This document shows, piece by piece, positions 45,023 to 54,746 of a stretch of DNA of 64,000 nt. The DNA is from Alphaproteobacteria bacterium (GTDB lineage: Bacteria; Pseudomonadota; Alphaproteobacteria; Rhizobiales; JAJFHC01). The position numbers and the translations under genes were made by a program. The first letter of the stretch is position 1. The number at the start of each line of letters is the position of its first letter. The notes beneath the pieces were generated by a model, which was not told where the DNA came from, did not search any database, and was given only the letters and a program-made list of their open reading frames with translations. Location: the NCBI GenBank assembly GCA_021775805.1, contig JAJFHD010000015.1, positions 62,001 through 126,000 of the forward strand, in the 5' to 3' direction.

Positions 45023-47302
45023 TCAGGACTGTGCGTCAACAACCGCCAGGGCCGAAATGTTGACAATCCCTCTCGACGTCACGCTGGTGGTGACGATGTG
45101 AACCGGCTTTGCGGCCCCCAGCAGAATCGGGCCGATCGAGGTTGCAGCCCCCAATGTCTTGAGCAGGTTATAGGATATGTTGGCCGCATCCAGGGTCGGC
45201 ATGACCAGCAGATTGGCGGCGCCCTCGAACGATGTGTCCGGAGCCGCGCGCCGCCGGATTGACTCGCGCAGCGCCGCATCGCCCTGCATTTCGCCGTCGA
45301 CCATCAGGTCTGGGTCGGCCTTTTTGATCAGCGCCAGGGTATCGCGCATCTTGTTGGCCGAGCCTGTGTCTGCCGAGCCGTAGTTCGAATGAGACAAGAG
45401 CGCAACCTGCGGCGTCAGTCCGAAACGGCGGATCTGTTCGGCCGCCAGCAGGGTCATGTCGGCCAGCGCCTGCGCCGACGGGTTCGACGTTGCCTGGGTG
45501 TCGCAGATGAAGACGGTTTCCTGCTGCGGCATGATCAGGACGCTCAGGCTGGACAGTTCGTCGACGCCCGGTTTGCGGCCAACCAGCTTGTGGACGTGGC
45601 GCAGGTGGTCGTAATAGGGCTCCAGCGCGCCGCAGATCATGGCATCCGCGTCGCCACCATCGACCATCATGCAAGCGATCACCGTCGGCGTCGAGCGCAG
45701 TGCGGCCCGCGCTTCATCGATCGAGACGGCAAGTTTTTCGGCAAATCGCGTCACGTACAGTTCGAACAGCGCGAAATTTTCCGGATCGACTACCTCGAAG
45801 TCGCGGCCGGGTTGTGCACGAAGGCCGAGTTCAGCAACCATGTCGGCGATTGCCGACGGCCTGCCGATCAGCACCGGTGCGCAGACACCGTCGTCGATCA
45901 GGACCTGAATCGCCCGCAGCACGCGCCGGTCTTCGCCTTCGGCATAGACCACGCGCTTTGGGTCGGCCCGGGCGTTCTCGAACACCGGCTTCATGGTCAT
46001 GCCGGATTTGTAGACAAACCGCTCAAGCTGCAGGCGGTAGGCATCGAAATCCTCGATCGGGCGTTTCGCGACGCCGCTGTCCATGGCAGCCTTGGCAACC
46101 GCCGGCGCGATCTCCAGGATCAGCCGGGGGTCGAACGGTTTGGGGATCAGATACTCAGGTCCGAAGGCAAGCTTTTCGCCGAGATAGGCGGCCGCGACGA
46201 TTTCCGAGCTTTCCGCCATGGCCAGATCGGCAATGGCGTAGACCGTGGCCCGCTTCATTTCCTCGTTGATGGTTGTTGCGCCGCAATCGAGCGCCCCTCT
46301 GAACAGATAGGGGAAACACAGCACATTGTTGACCTGGTTGGGATAGTCCGAACGCCCGGTCGCCATGATCACATCGTCGCGGGCGCCGAAGGCGACAGCC
46401 GGGTCGATCTCAGGATTGGGATTGGCGAGTGCAAAGACCAGTGGCCTGTCGGCCATCGAGCGCACCATGTCGGCGTCCATGACGCCGGGTCCCGACATGC
46501 CCAGGAAAACGTCTGCACCATTGAGGGCGTCAGCGAGCGTACGGTCGCCGGTGTCTTTTTCATAGACCTTCTTGGACGCGTCTATGGATCCCTCGCGTCC
46601 CACATAGACCACGCCCTTGCGGTCGGTGATGTAGATGTTCTCCACCGGCACGCCCAGTCCGACCAGAAGGTTGAGGCTGGAAATCGCTGCCGCGCCGGCA
46701 CCGGAGGTGACAATCTTGACGGTCTCCAGGTCCTTGTGAACCACCCGGAGCCCGTTGATCAGGGCGGCGCAGACGCAGATCGCGGTGCCGTGCTGGTCGT
46801 CGTGAAAGACGGGTATGTTCATGGCGTCCTTGAGGCCGTTTTCGATCCGGAAGCAATCCGGCGCCTTGATGTCTTCCAGATTGATGCCGCCGAATGTCGG
46901 TTCCAGTGCCTTGACGATCTCGATGAATTTTTCGGGGTCGGTCTCGTCGATCTCGATGTCGAAGACATTGACGCCCGAGAATTTCTTGAACAGGACGCCT
47001 TTGCCCTCCATCACCGGCTTGGACGCCAGCGCCCCGATGTTGCCAAGGCCCAGTACGGCTGTGCCATTGGTGATGACGCCGACCAGATTGCCCCTTGTCG
47101 TCACATTGAAAGCTTCTTCCGGATCCTCGACGATCAGTTCGCACGGTGCCGCCACGCCAGGCGAGTAGGCAAGGGCCAGGTCGCGCTGGTTGGCCAGGGG
47201 CTTGGTCGGTATGACTTCGATCTTGCCGGGCACAGGCCAGCGGTGAAAGTGGTTGGCGTCCCGTTTGAGATCGCTCGCATTCTGATCCTTGTCGACAGTC
47301 AT
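45023..47302 (-). CDS. maeB: NADP-dependent malic enzyme (MaeB type, with C-terminal PTA domain)
   Basis: A 759-residue fusion. The malic enzyme domain (1 to about 420) shows [39 protein letters not shown]-type segments, [18 protein letters not shown], metal-binding [13 protein letters not shown], and the Rossmann [21 protein letters not shown]. The C-terminal half (about 435-759) is a phosphotransacetylase-like domain ([20 protein letters not shown]) that usually acts as a regulatory, acetyl-CoA-sensing module. The enzyme turns malate into pyruvate with NADPH. LepB follows on the same strand. Confidence 0.95.
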   Translation of the reverse strand: MTVDKDQNASDLKRDANHFHRWPVPGKIEVIPTKPLANQRDLALAYSPGVAAPCELIVEDPEEAFNVTTRGNLVGVITNGTAVLGLGNIGALASKPVMEGKGVLFKKFSGVNVFDIEIDETDPEKFIEIVKALEPTFGGINLEDIKAPDCFRIENGLKDAMNIPVFHDDQHGTAICVCAALINGLRVVHKDLETVKIVTSGAGAAAISSLNLLVGLGVPVENIYITDRKGVVYVGREGSIDASKKVYEKDTGDRTLADALNGADVFLGMSGPGVMDADMVRSMADRPLVFALANPNPEIDPAVAFGARDDVIMATGRSDYPNQVNNVLCFPYLFRGALDCGATTINEEMKRATVYAIADLAMAESSEIVAAAYLGEKLAFGPEYLIPKPFDPRLILEIAPAVAKAAMDSGVAKRPIEDFDAYRLQLERFVYKSGMTMKPVFENARADPKRVVYAEGEDRRVLRAIQVLIDDGVCAPVLIGRPSAIADMVAELGLRAQPGRDFEVVDPENFALFELYVTRFAEKLAVSIDEARAALRSTPTVIACMMVDGGDADAMICGALEPYYDHLRHVHKLVGRKPGVDELSSLSVLIMPQQETVFICDTQATSNPSAQALADMTLLAAEQIRRFGLTPQVALLSHSNYGSADTGSANKMRDTLALIKKADPDLMVDGEMQGDAALRESIRRRAAPDTSFEGAANLLVMPTLDAANISYNLLKTLGAATSIGPILLGAAKPVHIVTTSVTSRGIVNISALAVVDAQS

Positions 47303-47529
47303 GTCGCCCCCTCTTTGTTGGCCTGAAGAGTATCGTGTGCGTGGAATTGTCCTGTGGGAACGCTAACACAGTTTGTCCGTGCGATAACGGATATTGTCAG
47401 ACCGAAGCGGGGTTCGATGTTGCCGCAAACGCCAAATGCTCCTGTCTATGTTCATCATTCAGCATCAGTTCACGTTCGGTACGCGATACCGGAGAGGGAG
47501 GGCGCGATCTGTTGTGAAGGAAAACTGCG

Positions 47530-48273
47530 ATGAACATGTTTCGTACAGTGATAATGACAGTGGCTGTGTTTGGCGTGTCGGCCAGCCTGACCCCGGCATT
47601 GGCCAAGAAAGCTAGAGTTTGTTTCTATGAGCATGCCAACTACCAGGGCGACCGGATATGTGCCCGGGTTGGCGAGGCCAGGGAAGCATTGCATGAATTT
47701 AATGATGTCATATCGTCGGTCAGGATGCGCGGTCGTGCCCGTGTCACGGTTTGCGAACACTTTGGCTTCGGCGGCCGTTGCCGGGAAATCAGGGGCAATA
47801 CGCCATTCGTGGGCAATCGCTGGAACGACAGGATTTCAGCCTTCCAGGTGGCAAGGCCCGGGTCTCGCGGCTATGACGAGGACAACGACGACAATCGTTA
47901 CGACGACCGGGACGAAGACGGATACGACGAAGACTACGATGATGGCAGGCAGAGCAGGCCTGAACGCCGGCACCGCCGCGGCGGGTTCCCCAGACCCGGC
48001 TCTGCCGACCACGATCCCCATCGCGTCTGCTTTTATACCAACTCCAAATTCCGGGAACGCAGATTTTGCGATCGCCCCCGCAACCGGGTAAACCGTTTGC
48101 CACGGCGTTGGGACAACGACATCGAGTCGATTAGCATGTTCGGAAACTCGATTGTCAGAATTTGCAGCAAGCCCAACCTGAGAGGCGCCTGTCATGTCTA
48201 CAGGCGAAGCCAGAAGCGGATAGGTGCCGCCTGGATGAACAACCTGTCGTCCTATGAAATTATCCTGGAATGA
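47530..48273 (+). CDS. Secreted protein with two beta/gamma-crystallin domains
   Basis: A 247-residue protein with signal peptide (MNMFRTVIMTVAVFGVSASL, cleaved near ALA-KK). Domain 1 (about 28-110: VCFYEHANYQGDRICA, VCEHFGFGGRCREI) and domain 2 (about 160-247: VCFYTNSKFRERRFCDRP, ICSKPNLRGACHVY) each show two Greek-key motifs of peptidase inhibitor I36/beta-gamma-crystallins with paired cysteines. The linker is very acidic (DEDNDDNRYDDRDEDGYDED), suggesting calcium binding. AAGGAAAA precedes the ATG. A hairpin follows at 48289. Likely periplasmic or extracellular. Confidence 0.85.
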   Translation: MNMFRTVIMTVAVFGVSASLTPALAKKARVCFYEHANYQGDRICARVGEAREALHEFNDVISSVRMRGRARVTVCEHFGFGGRCREIRGNTPFVGNRWNDRISAFQVARPGSRGYDEDNDDNRYDDRDEDGYDEDYDDGRQSRPERRHRRGGFPRPGSADHDPHRVCFYTNSKFRERRFCDRPRNRVNRLPRRWDNDIESISMFGNSIVRICSKPNLRGACHVYRRSQKRIGAAWMNNLSSYEIILE

Positions 48274-48288
48274 CACTACCGGATGACG

Positions 48289-48319
48289 CCGGCCCCAACA
48301 CGACAAATGGGGCCGGTTT
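48289..48319. terminator. GC-rich hairpin between convergent genes
   Basis: CCGGCCCC (48289-48296) pairs with GGGGCCGG (48309-48316), loop 12 bases, followed by TTT. It separates the crystallin gene from the RraA-like gene and may serve as a bidirectional terminator. Confidence 0.5.
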
Positions 48320-48334
48320 GTCCGGCCTGTGAGG

Positions 48335-49003
48335 TCAACCAGGCTTGACCATGGTGACCTCGGGCACACCATAGACGTCGGCAAGCGAACCGCCGCGGGC
48401 GAGGCCCGCCAGGGCCTTCTGCTCCTTTTCCAGGAGACCGTTGGCCGCCGCGAGCGTATCCTCGATCCGCGAATAGGGCACCACCGTAACGCCGTCGGCG
48501 TCGCCGATAATCAGGTCCCCCGGCGACACCGAAACCCCGCCGCAGCTGACGGCGCCGTCGATCGCGCCGCCAAAACCCTTGTGCGGACCGCCCGGCACCA
48601 CCGATCTTGCAAAGCAGGCAAAACCGGCCTCGACGATTTCTGCTGAATCGCGCACGGCGCCATCGATCACAAGACCGGCAATCTGGTGCTCAAGCGCCGA
48701 TCGGGTCATGAGGCCGCCGAACAGTGCGCCGTCCTCGAAACCCTTTCCGTCGCACACAAGCACGTCTCCCGGCTCGCAGCGCGCAATAGCTGCATGAAGC
48801 GCACTGTTGTCCGAGACCATGCAGTCGACAGTACGGGCCTGCGCCACGATCCTCATGGTCGGCGCCAGGGGAGAGATCGCACCGGCCATGGCCTGCGAAC
48901 GGCCCAGACAATCGGATGCCACCGCTGCCGGAATGTCCTGCCAGGCGCTCAGGTCGGATTCGGTTAGTCGGGGAATTTCAATGTCATAGCAGATGACCGG
49001 CAT
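48335..49003 (-). CDS. RraA-family protein (HMG aldolase / oxaloacetate decarboxylase type)
   Basis: A 222-residue protein with the family core: GDVLVCDGKGFEDGALFGGL, then LVIDGAVRDSAEIVEAGF (the R-D metal/substrate motif), and VSVSPGDLIIGDADGVTVVP. Bacterial RraA-like proteins act as 4-hydroxy-4-methyl-2-oxoglutarate aldolases or oxaloacetate decarboxylases, or bind RNase E in enteric bacteria. Here the metabolic role is more likely. Single gene in this context. Confidence 0.88.
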   Translation of the reverse strand: MPVICYDIEIPRLTESDLSAWQDIPAAVASDCLGRSQAMAGAISPLAPTMRIVAQARTVDCMVSDNSALHAAIARCEPGDVLVCDGKGFEDGALFGGLMTRSALEHQIAGLVIDGAVRDSAEIVEAGFACFARSVVPGGPHKGFGGAIDGAVSCGGVSVSPGDLIIGDADGVTVVPYSRIEDTLAAANGLLEKEQKALAGLARGGSLADVYGVPEVTMVKPG

Positions 49004-49255
49004 GGCAGATCCGTATCCTTAGATTGTTGTCTGCAGGTGAGAGTTGGAGAGTCTCACACGGATTGGCATCAGGTGCCAGCGTTTCGCGTTTGATTGTACT
49101 CATCAACAGACTTCACGGCTGCATGACGTCCTTGAAAATCTGTCATGCACGTGTCTGCACACGAGGACGACAATCAGGGAGGGCGGTAAAGCCAATGCTT
49201 TGGCGGTGCAATGCCGATCAGCACCAGGAATGAATCCCATAAATTGCGACACGCT

Positions 49256-50488
49256 CTAGCGGCCGTCGCCAACCGGTGCGAAGATCGGCATCGGTTGGGA
49301 AAACCCCTTCATCTCATGACGGCCCGCGGAGCGGAATTGCCGGGGATCAAGCAGTTTGCGAAAGTTGTCCGAGACCAGCAGGTGCGCGTCCAGTGCGCCG
49401 CACAGTGTGGCAATCCGGCTGGCCAGGTTCACGTCGCGGCCGACCACCGTGTAGTCGAGACGCCTGCCCGATCCGATATTGCCGTAGGCGACGTTGCCAT
49501 AATGCAAGGCGATGCCGATTTCGAAAGCGGGCTTGGCGGTTTCGTTCCGTTCGGAAACCGAGACCAGGCCCTTTCTCGCCGCCTGGAGGGCGCGGGCGCA
49601 GGCATCCTCCGCGCCCCGTTCTTCGCGGAAAATTGCCAGGACACCATCGCCCATGAACTTGAGGACTTCGCCGCCGTGGGTTTCGATTGCCGGCACGACG
49701 CAGTCGAAATAGTCGTTCAGGAGAGCGGTCACATCTTCCGCTGACATATCGGCCGTCAATGACGTGAAGGCACGCATATCGGCGAACAGGATCGCTGATT
49801 CGATGCGGGTCACTTCACCGCGATGAACATCGCCGGAGAGTATGCGCTTGTGCGGCTCCTCGCCCACATACATCCGCGTGACTTCCTTGAGGATACGTTC
49901 CAGAACGAGTATCTCGTGATATGCCGAGATCGCCGGGAAGGTTGCCCGCAACAGGGCGATGTCTTCGGCGCTGAAGCCCGCCGCCGATTTGGTCGCAAAC
50001 GAAAAGGAATCCTCCATGCCATTGGCCAGCCGCACCGGAGCACAGATGTAGTGGGTAAACCCGGCCTCCCTGAGTTCGGACACGATATCGAACTGTTCGA
50101 CGGGAACCGCACGGGGATCGAAGTCGATCCAGGTTCCTTGTTCATGGGCAAAGGCGGGGGGCGAGGACCGGTAGGCATCGTCCATCGCTGATTTGTAGGG
50201 AATTGCCACATCCGAAAGACCGGCGCCGGGTTCCCAGAACTGGACCATGGCAATCTGAGTGGAGTGGAGAATGCGGATGATCGATGCATACCGGTCAAGC
50301 GGCAGGCCGGCATCGACCAACCGGTCGCAGAGTTGCGCCGATACGCCACGCCCGTCACGGTGCAGTCTGCCGTCGCCGAGCAGATAGGTGCACAGGGCTC
50401 GTGCCTTGTTCCGCCGCACCGGCGACAGGAGGTCCCAGGGATCTTGTTCCGTATCTGGAAGTATCAGGCTCCGGGAATTGAACGCCAC
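49256..50488 (-). CDS. Class III adenylate/guanylate cyclase with sensor-like N-terminal region
   Basis: A 410-residue protein. The C-terminal cyclase domain (about 220-400) has ESAILFADMRAFTSLTADMS (first metal Asp), KFMGDGVLAIFRE (second metal Asp) and GRDVNLASRIATLCGALDAH. The N-terminal 200 residues carry a GAF-like segment (TKSAAGFSAEDIALLRATFP and AISAYHEILVLERILK just before the cyclase). No membrane segment is seen. It makes cAMP or cGMP in response to an unknown cytoplasmic signal. It follows the VOC gene of the TTT cluster by a few bases, on the same strand. Confidence 0.9.
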   Translation of the reverse strand: MAFNSRSLILPDTEQDPWDLLSPVRRNKARALCTYLLGDGRLHRDGRGVSAQLCDRLVDAGLPLDRYASIIRILHSTQIAMVQFWEPGAGLSDVAIPYKSAMDDAYRSSPPAFAHEQGTWIDFDPRAVPVEQFDIVSELREAGFTHYICAPVRLANGMEDSFSFATKSAAGFSAEDIALLRATFPAISAYHEILVLERILKEVTRMYVGEEPHKRILSGDVHRGEVTRIESAILFADMRAFTSLTADMSAEDVTALLNDYFDCVVPAIETHGGEVLKFMGDGVLAIFREERGAEDACARALQAARKGLVSVSERNETAKPAFEIGIALHYGNVAYGNIGSGRRLDYTVVGRDVNLASRIATLCGALDAHLLVSDNFRKLLDPRQFRSAGRHEMKGFSQPMPIFAPVGDGR

Positions 50489-50493
50489 CCGGA

Positions 50494-50901
50494 CTATTCC
50501 GGCGCCTGATGGACCTCAATGACGTTGCCGTCCGGGTCATAGAAGAATATCTGCTCCCAGCCGCTCATCGCCCAGCCGCCATAGTCGGAGTAGGCGACGC
50601 CGCTGTCGTCGAGGCGTTTCTTGAAGGCCGCGATATCGTCGGTACGGAAGGCAATGTGTCCGCGTTCCATGGGGTTGACGATATTGTTGGTGCGAAATCC
50701 ACAGTTCAGGTCCTTTTCAGCCAGGTGTACCTGCGTGGTGCCATCGGTGACGAACGACACATCGCCCGGATAGCCTTGTCCCTTTACCCGCTGTGAGTCC
50801 ATGGCAGGGTCCGTCTCCATGTCGAGCACCTGCTTGTAGAACTCATCCATGGCGGCAACGTTAGTGGTGCACAGGTTCAGGTGATGTAGCTTGAGTTTCA
50901 T
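50494..50901 (-). CDS. VOC family protein (glyoxalase/dioxygenase fold)
   Basis: A 135-residue protein with two beta-alpha-beta-beta-beta modules: MKLKLHHLNLCTTNVAAMDE (metal His8), RGHIAFRTDDIAAFKKRLDD (second His), and FFYDPDGNVIEVHQAPE (metal Glu). The start at 50901 follows AAGGA; a longer frame upstream is rejected. It lies between tctA and the cyclase gene in a five-gene run and may process the transported carboxylate, which is inference. Confidence 0.88.
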   Translation of the reverse strand: MKLKLHHLNLCTTNVAAMDEFYKQVLDMETDPAMDSQRVKGQGYPGDVSFVTDGTTQVHLAEKDLNCGFRTNNIVNPMERGHIAFRTDDIAAFKKRLDDSGVAYSDYGGWAMSGWEQIFFYDPDGNVIEVHQAPE

Positions 50902-50944
50902 GGAAGGTCCTTCAGTCGTGTTTGAGTATTTGCATGTCTCAGTC

Positions 50945-52459
50945 TCAGTCGCCCTGGGCAACGCCGTCGCGCAACGCCTTGGCACGCCGGCGGCGATAGG
51001 CGGGCAGGAAGATCAGAGCGCCACCGATCACCAGCAGGGCAAGCGTCATGGGTCGCTCGTACATGAAAGCGATGCCGTCGGTCAGGTTGACGGCGCGGGC
51101 AAAATTGTCTTCCAGAATGCCGCCGAGAATGAAGCCGATCAGCATAGGCGCGAGCGGGTAATCGGCGAATCTCAGGAGTGTGGCGAACACCCCCAGCCCG
51201 ATCAGGATCAGAAGTTCCGTCGCATTGTTCTGACCGATATAGGCCCCGATCATCGTGAAGAACAGAATGAACGGGATCAGATAGTTTCGGGGAATCGTCA
51301 GGAGCTTGGCAATGTAGGGGATGAGCGGCAGGTTCAGGATCAGCAGGACCACGTTGCCCAGGTACATCGAGATGATGACCGCCCAGAAGATTGAAGGGTT
51401 GTCGACCATCAGACGCGGGCCGGGCTGCACATTGAGGGCAATAAGCGCGCCCAGCAGAATGGCCGTCGTGCCCGATCCCGGGATGCCGAGCGTCAGCAGG
51501 GGCACGAACGATCCGGTGCACGCGGCGTTGTTGGCGGCCTCGGGCGCTGCAAGCCCCTTGATCGAGCCCTTGCCGAATTGGTCCTGTTCGGCGCCCTTGG
51601 CAATGTTGCGTTCCACCGCATAGCCCAGGAACGAGGCGATCGTGGCGCCCGCTCCGGGCATGACGCCGATCAGGAAACCCTGCACGGACTGGCGTCCGAT
51701 GACCGGCGCAATGGCACGGGCCTCGGCACGCGTGATCCGCAAATCCTTGATCGCGCGGCCTTGGTCGGTGGTGCTGCGTTTGGGGTCGAGCACCAGAAAC
51801 AGCGCCTCTGGCAGGGCAAACAGCGCCATGGCAAGCGTGATGAAGCTGAAGCCGGACTGCAGGTCGAGCAGGCCCATGGTGAAACGCGGCGCGTTGAACA
51901 GGGCGGATTCGCCGACCGTTGCCAGGATCAGGCCCACCGCCGTCATCATCAGCGCCTTGAGCACCTTGCCGGTGCCGGCGAACGCAGCGATTGCGGAAAG
52001 TCCCACGACCATCATGGCAAAATATTCCGCGGAATGAAACAGCAGCGCCACCGACGACAGCGCCGGCGCGAATCCCATCAGCAGGACCGCTCCAATAGTT
52101 CCGCCTGAGAACGATGCGATCGCTGCTATGGTCAGCGCTTTGCCGGCCTTGCCCTGCTGGGCCATGGGATAGCCGTCGAAGGAGGTGGCGACAGTGCCGG
52201 CCACACCGGGCGCATTGATCAGGATCGATGACGTGGAGCCCCCGAAGATGGCACCATAGTAAACCCCGGCCAGCAGGATCAGAGCCGCCGAGGGGTCGCC
52301 GATCTTGATCGCCACCGGGATCATGATGGCAATGATCGACATCGGCCCCAGACCGGGCAGCATGCCGATGAACGTGCCGAGCAGGCAGCCGGCGACGACC
52401 ATGATCAGGTTCTGCAGCGAGAATGCCGTGGCCAGGCCAAGGAGAAGTCCGTCAACCAT
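50945..52459 (-). CDS. tctA: Tripartite tricarboxylate transporter, large permease TctA
   Basis: A 504-residue protein with about eleven to twelve helices. The N-terminal GTFIGMLPGLGPMSIIAIMI and the later FLIGVMPGAGATIASFLGYA are the two TctA signature loops. YYGAIFGGSTSSILINAPG is a typical substrate-channel motif. It forms the channel of the transporter with TctB and uses the periplasmic TctC. The gene is read after tctB (12-base gap) and before the VOC gene. Confidence 0.95.
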   Translation of the reverse strand: MVDGLLLGLATAFSLQNLIMVVAGCLLGTFIGMLPGLGPMSIIAIMIPVAIKIGDPSAALILLAGVYYGAIFGGSTSSILINAPGVAGTVATSFDGYPMAQQGKAGKALTIAAIASFSGGTIGAVLLMGFAPALSSVALLFHSAEYFAMMVVGLSAIAAFAGTGKVLKALMMTAVGLILATVGESALFNAPRFTMGLLDLQSGFSFITLAMALFALPEALFLVLDPKRSTTDQGRAIKDLRITRAEARAIAPVIGRQSVQGFLIGVMPGAGATIASFLGYAVERNIAKGAEQDQFGKGSIKGLAAPEAANNAACTGSFVPLLTLGIPGSGTTAILLGALIALNVQPGPRLMVDNPSIFWAVIISMYLGNVVLLILNLPLIPYIAKLLTIPRNYLIPFILFFTMIGAYIGQNNATELLILIGLGVFATLLRFADYPLAPMLIGFILGGILEDNFARAVNLTDGIAFMYERPMTLALLVIGGALIFLPAYRRRRAKALRDGVAQGD

Positions 52460-52471
52460 CCGGCATACCCC

Positions 52472-52954
52472 TCATCCCATGAACCAGGGCAGCGGTTTTA
52501 GGAATATCCCCAGCGCCTGCTGTACAAGCAACCACACAGTACCGGCTCCAGCCAGGGCAATCGGGATCATGACGTGCAGTTTGCGCTCCCCCAGAGACCA
52601 GCCTGTGCCAACCAGGAAAACCGTGGTGGCAATCAGAAACCCTGCAGGGCGCAGGGCCACCGCATAGAGGATCATCAGGCCGATCAACATCGCCGCCTGA
52701 CCGGTCTTGTAGTCCTTTGGTTGCGTGTCGTTTGTGTTTTCCAGATTGTCAGATGACGGCTTTTCAATCTGGTTTGGCGACACCAGAATCAGAAACGCAA
52801 GCACACCGGCTAAGATGCTCAGGACGATCGGCAGCGTGTTCGGCAGGAACGCCATGTTGCGCTCGAACGGCAGGAGACGATAAGTGAAGGCGGCATATCC
52901 GTAAACGATGCTGCCCACGAGGAAGAACGCGGCTATCCACTTGTCGAGCGCCAT
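52472..52954 (-). CDS. tctB: Tripartite tricarboxylate transporter, small permease TctB
   Basis: A 160-residue membrane protein with four predicted helices (MALDKWIAAFFLVGSIVYGY; LPIVLSILAGVLAFLILVSP; the MLIGLMILYAVALRPAGFLI pair; the final LAGAGTVWLLVQQALGIFL). Length and position fit TctB. It is located between tctC and tctA, the usual order. Confidence 0.92.
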   Translation of the reverse strand: MALDKWIAAFFLVGSIVYGYAAFTYRLLPFERNMAFLPNTLPIVLSILAGVLAFLILVSPNQIEKPSSDNLENTNDTQPKDYKTGQAAMLIGLMILYAVALRPAGFLIATTVFLVGTGWSLGERKLHVMIPIALAGAGTVWLLVQQALGIFLKPLPWFMG

Positions 52955-53002
52955 GCGGATGCTCCCGATGCTGACACGCCGGCGATTTCCTGCCCGGTTC
53001 CC

Positions 53003-53983
53003 CTAAAGAAATCCGAGTTTCTTCATGAGGTCCCCGATCACCTTTTCCTGAGTCTCCAGAAAGGTCCGGAAATCGTCGCCGGAATTGTGGATGTCGGCCC
53101 ACCCGTTACGGTCACGGACCTCCTGCCACTCAGGCGTTTCATACATCTTCGCCAGGACATCCCGGTAGGCTTTCGCCTTGTCTTCGGGCAGGCCGGGGGC
53201 TGCAAAAAATCCGCGCCAGTTGACGAACTCGGCCTTGACCCCTTGCTCGCTGAGCGTCGGGGCATCCGGGTAGGCGCCGACGCGATCGGCCGATGTCACC
53301 CCGATGATCTTGACCTCACCGGCCTTGGCCAGGCCGACCGCTTCGGAGAACCCTGTCGATAGCGCCTTGATCTCGCCGGACAGAAGAGCCGCCATGGCTT
53401 TGCCGCCGGCGTCGTAGGGGATGTATTTCAGTTTGGTCGGATCTTCGCCGGCGGCTTCAACCGCCATGGCGGCAACCAGATGGTCCATGCCGCCCGGCAC
53501 CGACCCGCCGCCAACCGCCACGTCACGGGGTGCGGTTTTATAGGCGGCGATCAGGTCGGAAAACGAATTCAGCGGGCTGTCCTTGGCGACCACGAAGGCC
53601 GCGTAGTCACCGATGGTTCCGGCGATCAGGGTCAGGTCGCGGAAATTCTGCGGAAATATGTTGGTCAGGGAGCGGATCACGATCGGTGTCGAGTTGACCA
53701 TCAGCGTTCCGTGGTTCGAGGCTGCATTCTCGATCAGGTGACCGATCGCCTTGCCGCCGCCGCCGCCGGACATGTTTTCGTAGGATACGGAACCCACCAG
53801 CCCAGATTTGGTCAGCGCTTCGCCGGTGCCGCGCGCAGTGCCGTCCCAGCCGCCGCCGGCACCGCCGGGGATCAGGAAGTGGATCGATTCAACCATCTTT
53901 TCAGCGGCAATGACCCGATCTGGCGCGGTAAAGGCCATAGTCGCGGCTATCGCGATTAATCCAACTGACGTGAACTTCTTCAT
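53003..53983 (-). CDS. tctC: Tripartite tricarboxylate transporter substrate-binding protein TctC
   Basis: A 326-residue exported binding protein. The signal peptide is MKKFTSVGLIAIAATMAFTA (start at 53983). The mature protein has IHFLIPGGAGGGWDGTARGT, YENMSGGGGGKAIGHLIE and PGLPEDKAKAYRDVLAKMYE. These are characteristic of Bug/TctC carboxylate-binding proteins. First gene of the tctC-tctB-tctA-VOC-cyclase run. It may bind a tricarboxylate or an aromatic acid. Confidence 0.93.
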   Translation of the reverse strand: MKKFTSVGLIAIAATMAFTAPDRVIAAEKMVESIHFLIPGGAGGGWDGTARGTGEALTKSGLVGSVSYENMSGGGGGKAIGHLIENAASNHGTLMVNSTPIVIRSLTNIFPQNFRDLTLIAGTIGDYAAFVVAKDSPLNSFSDLIAAYKTAPRDVAVGGGSVPGGMDHLVAAMAVEAAGEDPTKLKYIPYDAGGKAMAALLSGEIKALSTGFSEAVGLAKAGEVKIIGVTSADRVGAYPDAPTLSEQGVKAEFVNWRGFFAAPGLPEDKAKAYRDVLAKMYETPEWQEVRDRNGWADIHNSGDDFRTFLETQEKVIGDLMKKLGFL

Positions 53984-54179
53984 CCGGCGGTCTCCGACAC
54001 TTTGTTTTTGCAAACAGGATTCTATAATTGAAACCGTACACAGTGTGACTTTCGTCGTCTATCGCGAGCTTCATCCATGAGCATAAGTGCTTTCCACTGA
54101 ATGTGCCACAGGATGGCACTGACGTTGAAGCGACCGAACTGTCGTTCAGAAAATGTGCCCCATGGCTGACGGGGGATTG

Positions 54180-54746
54180 ATGAGACTTTTTATTGCCGCA
54201 ATGGCGTTTCTCGTGTCCGCGGGCATGGCGCAGGCGGAAAAGCGCGTCGCCCTGGTCATCGGAAACGCGAACTACAAGCTGATCTCGCCTTTGGGCAACC
54301 CCCGGAACGATGCTGAACTGATGGCGTCGACGCTCAAGAAAGTCGGTTTCGAAGTAGTGGAAGCAACTGATGTGAATCGGCGCCAGATGTGGCGGGCGGT
54401 CAAGAAGTTCGGCAAGGAACTCCAGAGTGCCGGCCGTGAGGCCGTGGGTCTGTTCTACTATGCCGGACATGGAATTCAGGCGCAGGGCAACAATCACCTG
54501 ATCCCTTTGAACGCACGGATTGAAGATGAAGCCGACATCGATGTGGAAGCTATCAGCGCTGCCAATGTTCTGCGCCAGATGGAAATCGCGGGTAACGGTT
54601 TAAACCTCGTCGTCCTCGATGCCTGCCGCAACAATCCCCTTAAGAGTTCGACGCGCTCGAATGTCCGCGGTCTTGCCCGCGTCAAGGCGGCGTCGGGCGC
54701 AGTTGGTCAGAAGCCGCGATCCAGATTCTGGAAGCGGTCAAGCTGA
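54180..54746 (+). CDS. Caspase-like peptidase, truncated after the catalytic core
   Basis: A 188-residue protein from MRLFIAAMAFLVSAGMAQAE (signal peptide; start after GGGGGA). The C14 domain shows KRVALVIGNANYKL, H97 in LFYYAGHGIQAQ and C149 in LNLVVLDACRNNPLK, so both catalytic residues are present. After RGLARVKAASG (residue 173) the homology ends and a short unrelated tail QKPRSRFWKRSS leads to a stop. The expected continuation (substrate-specificity region and downstream modules) is absent. Compare the full-length paralogue at 13362. It may be inactive or a regulatory fragment. Confidence 0.8.
   Translation: MRLFIAAMAFLVSAGMAQAEKRVALVIGNANYKLISPLGNPRNDAELMASTLKKVGFEVVEATDVNRRQMWRAVKKFGKELQSAGREAVGLFYYAGHGIQAQGNNHLIPLNARIEDEADIDVEAISAANVLRQMEIAGNGLNLVVLDACRNNPLKSSTRSNVRGLARVKAASGAVGQKPRSRFWKRSS

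Noticed and set aside
45389-47326. 645-codon open frame on the plus strand
   Set aside because: It lies wholly antisense to the malic enzyme gene, has biased shadow composition and no domain. GC-rich DNA commonly leaves such frames open.
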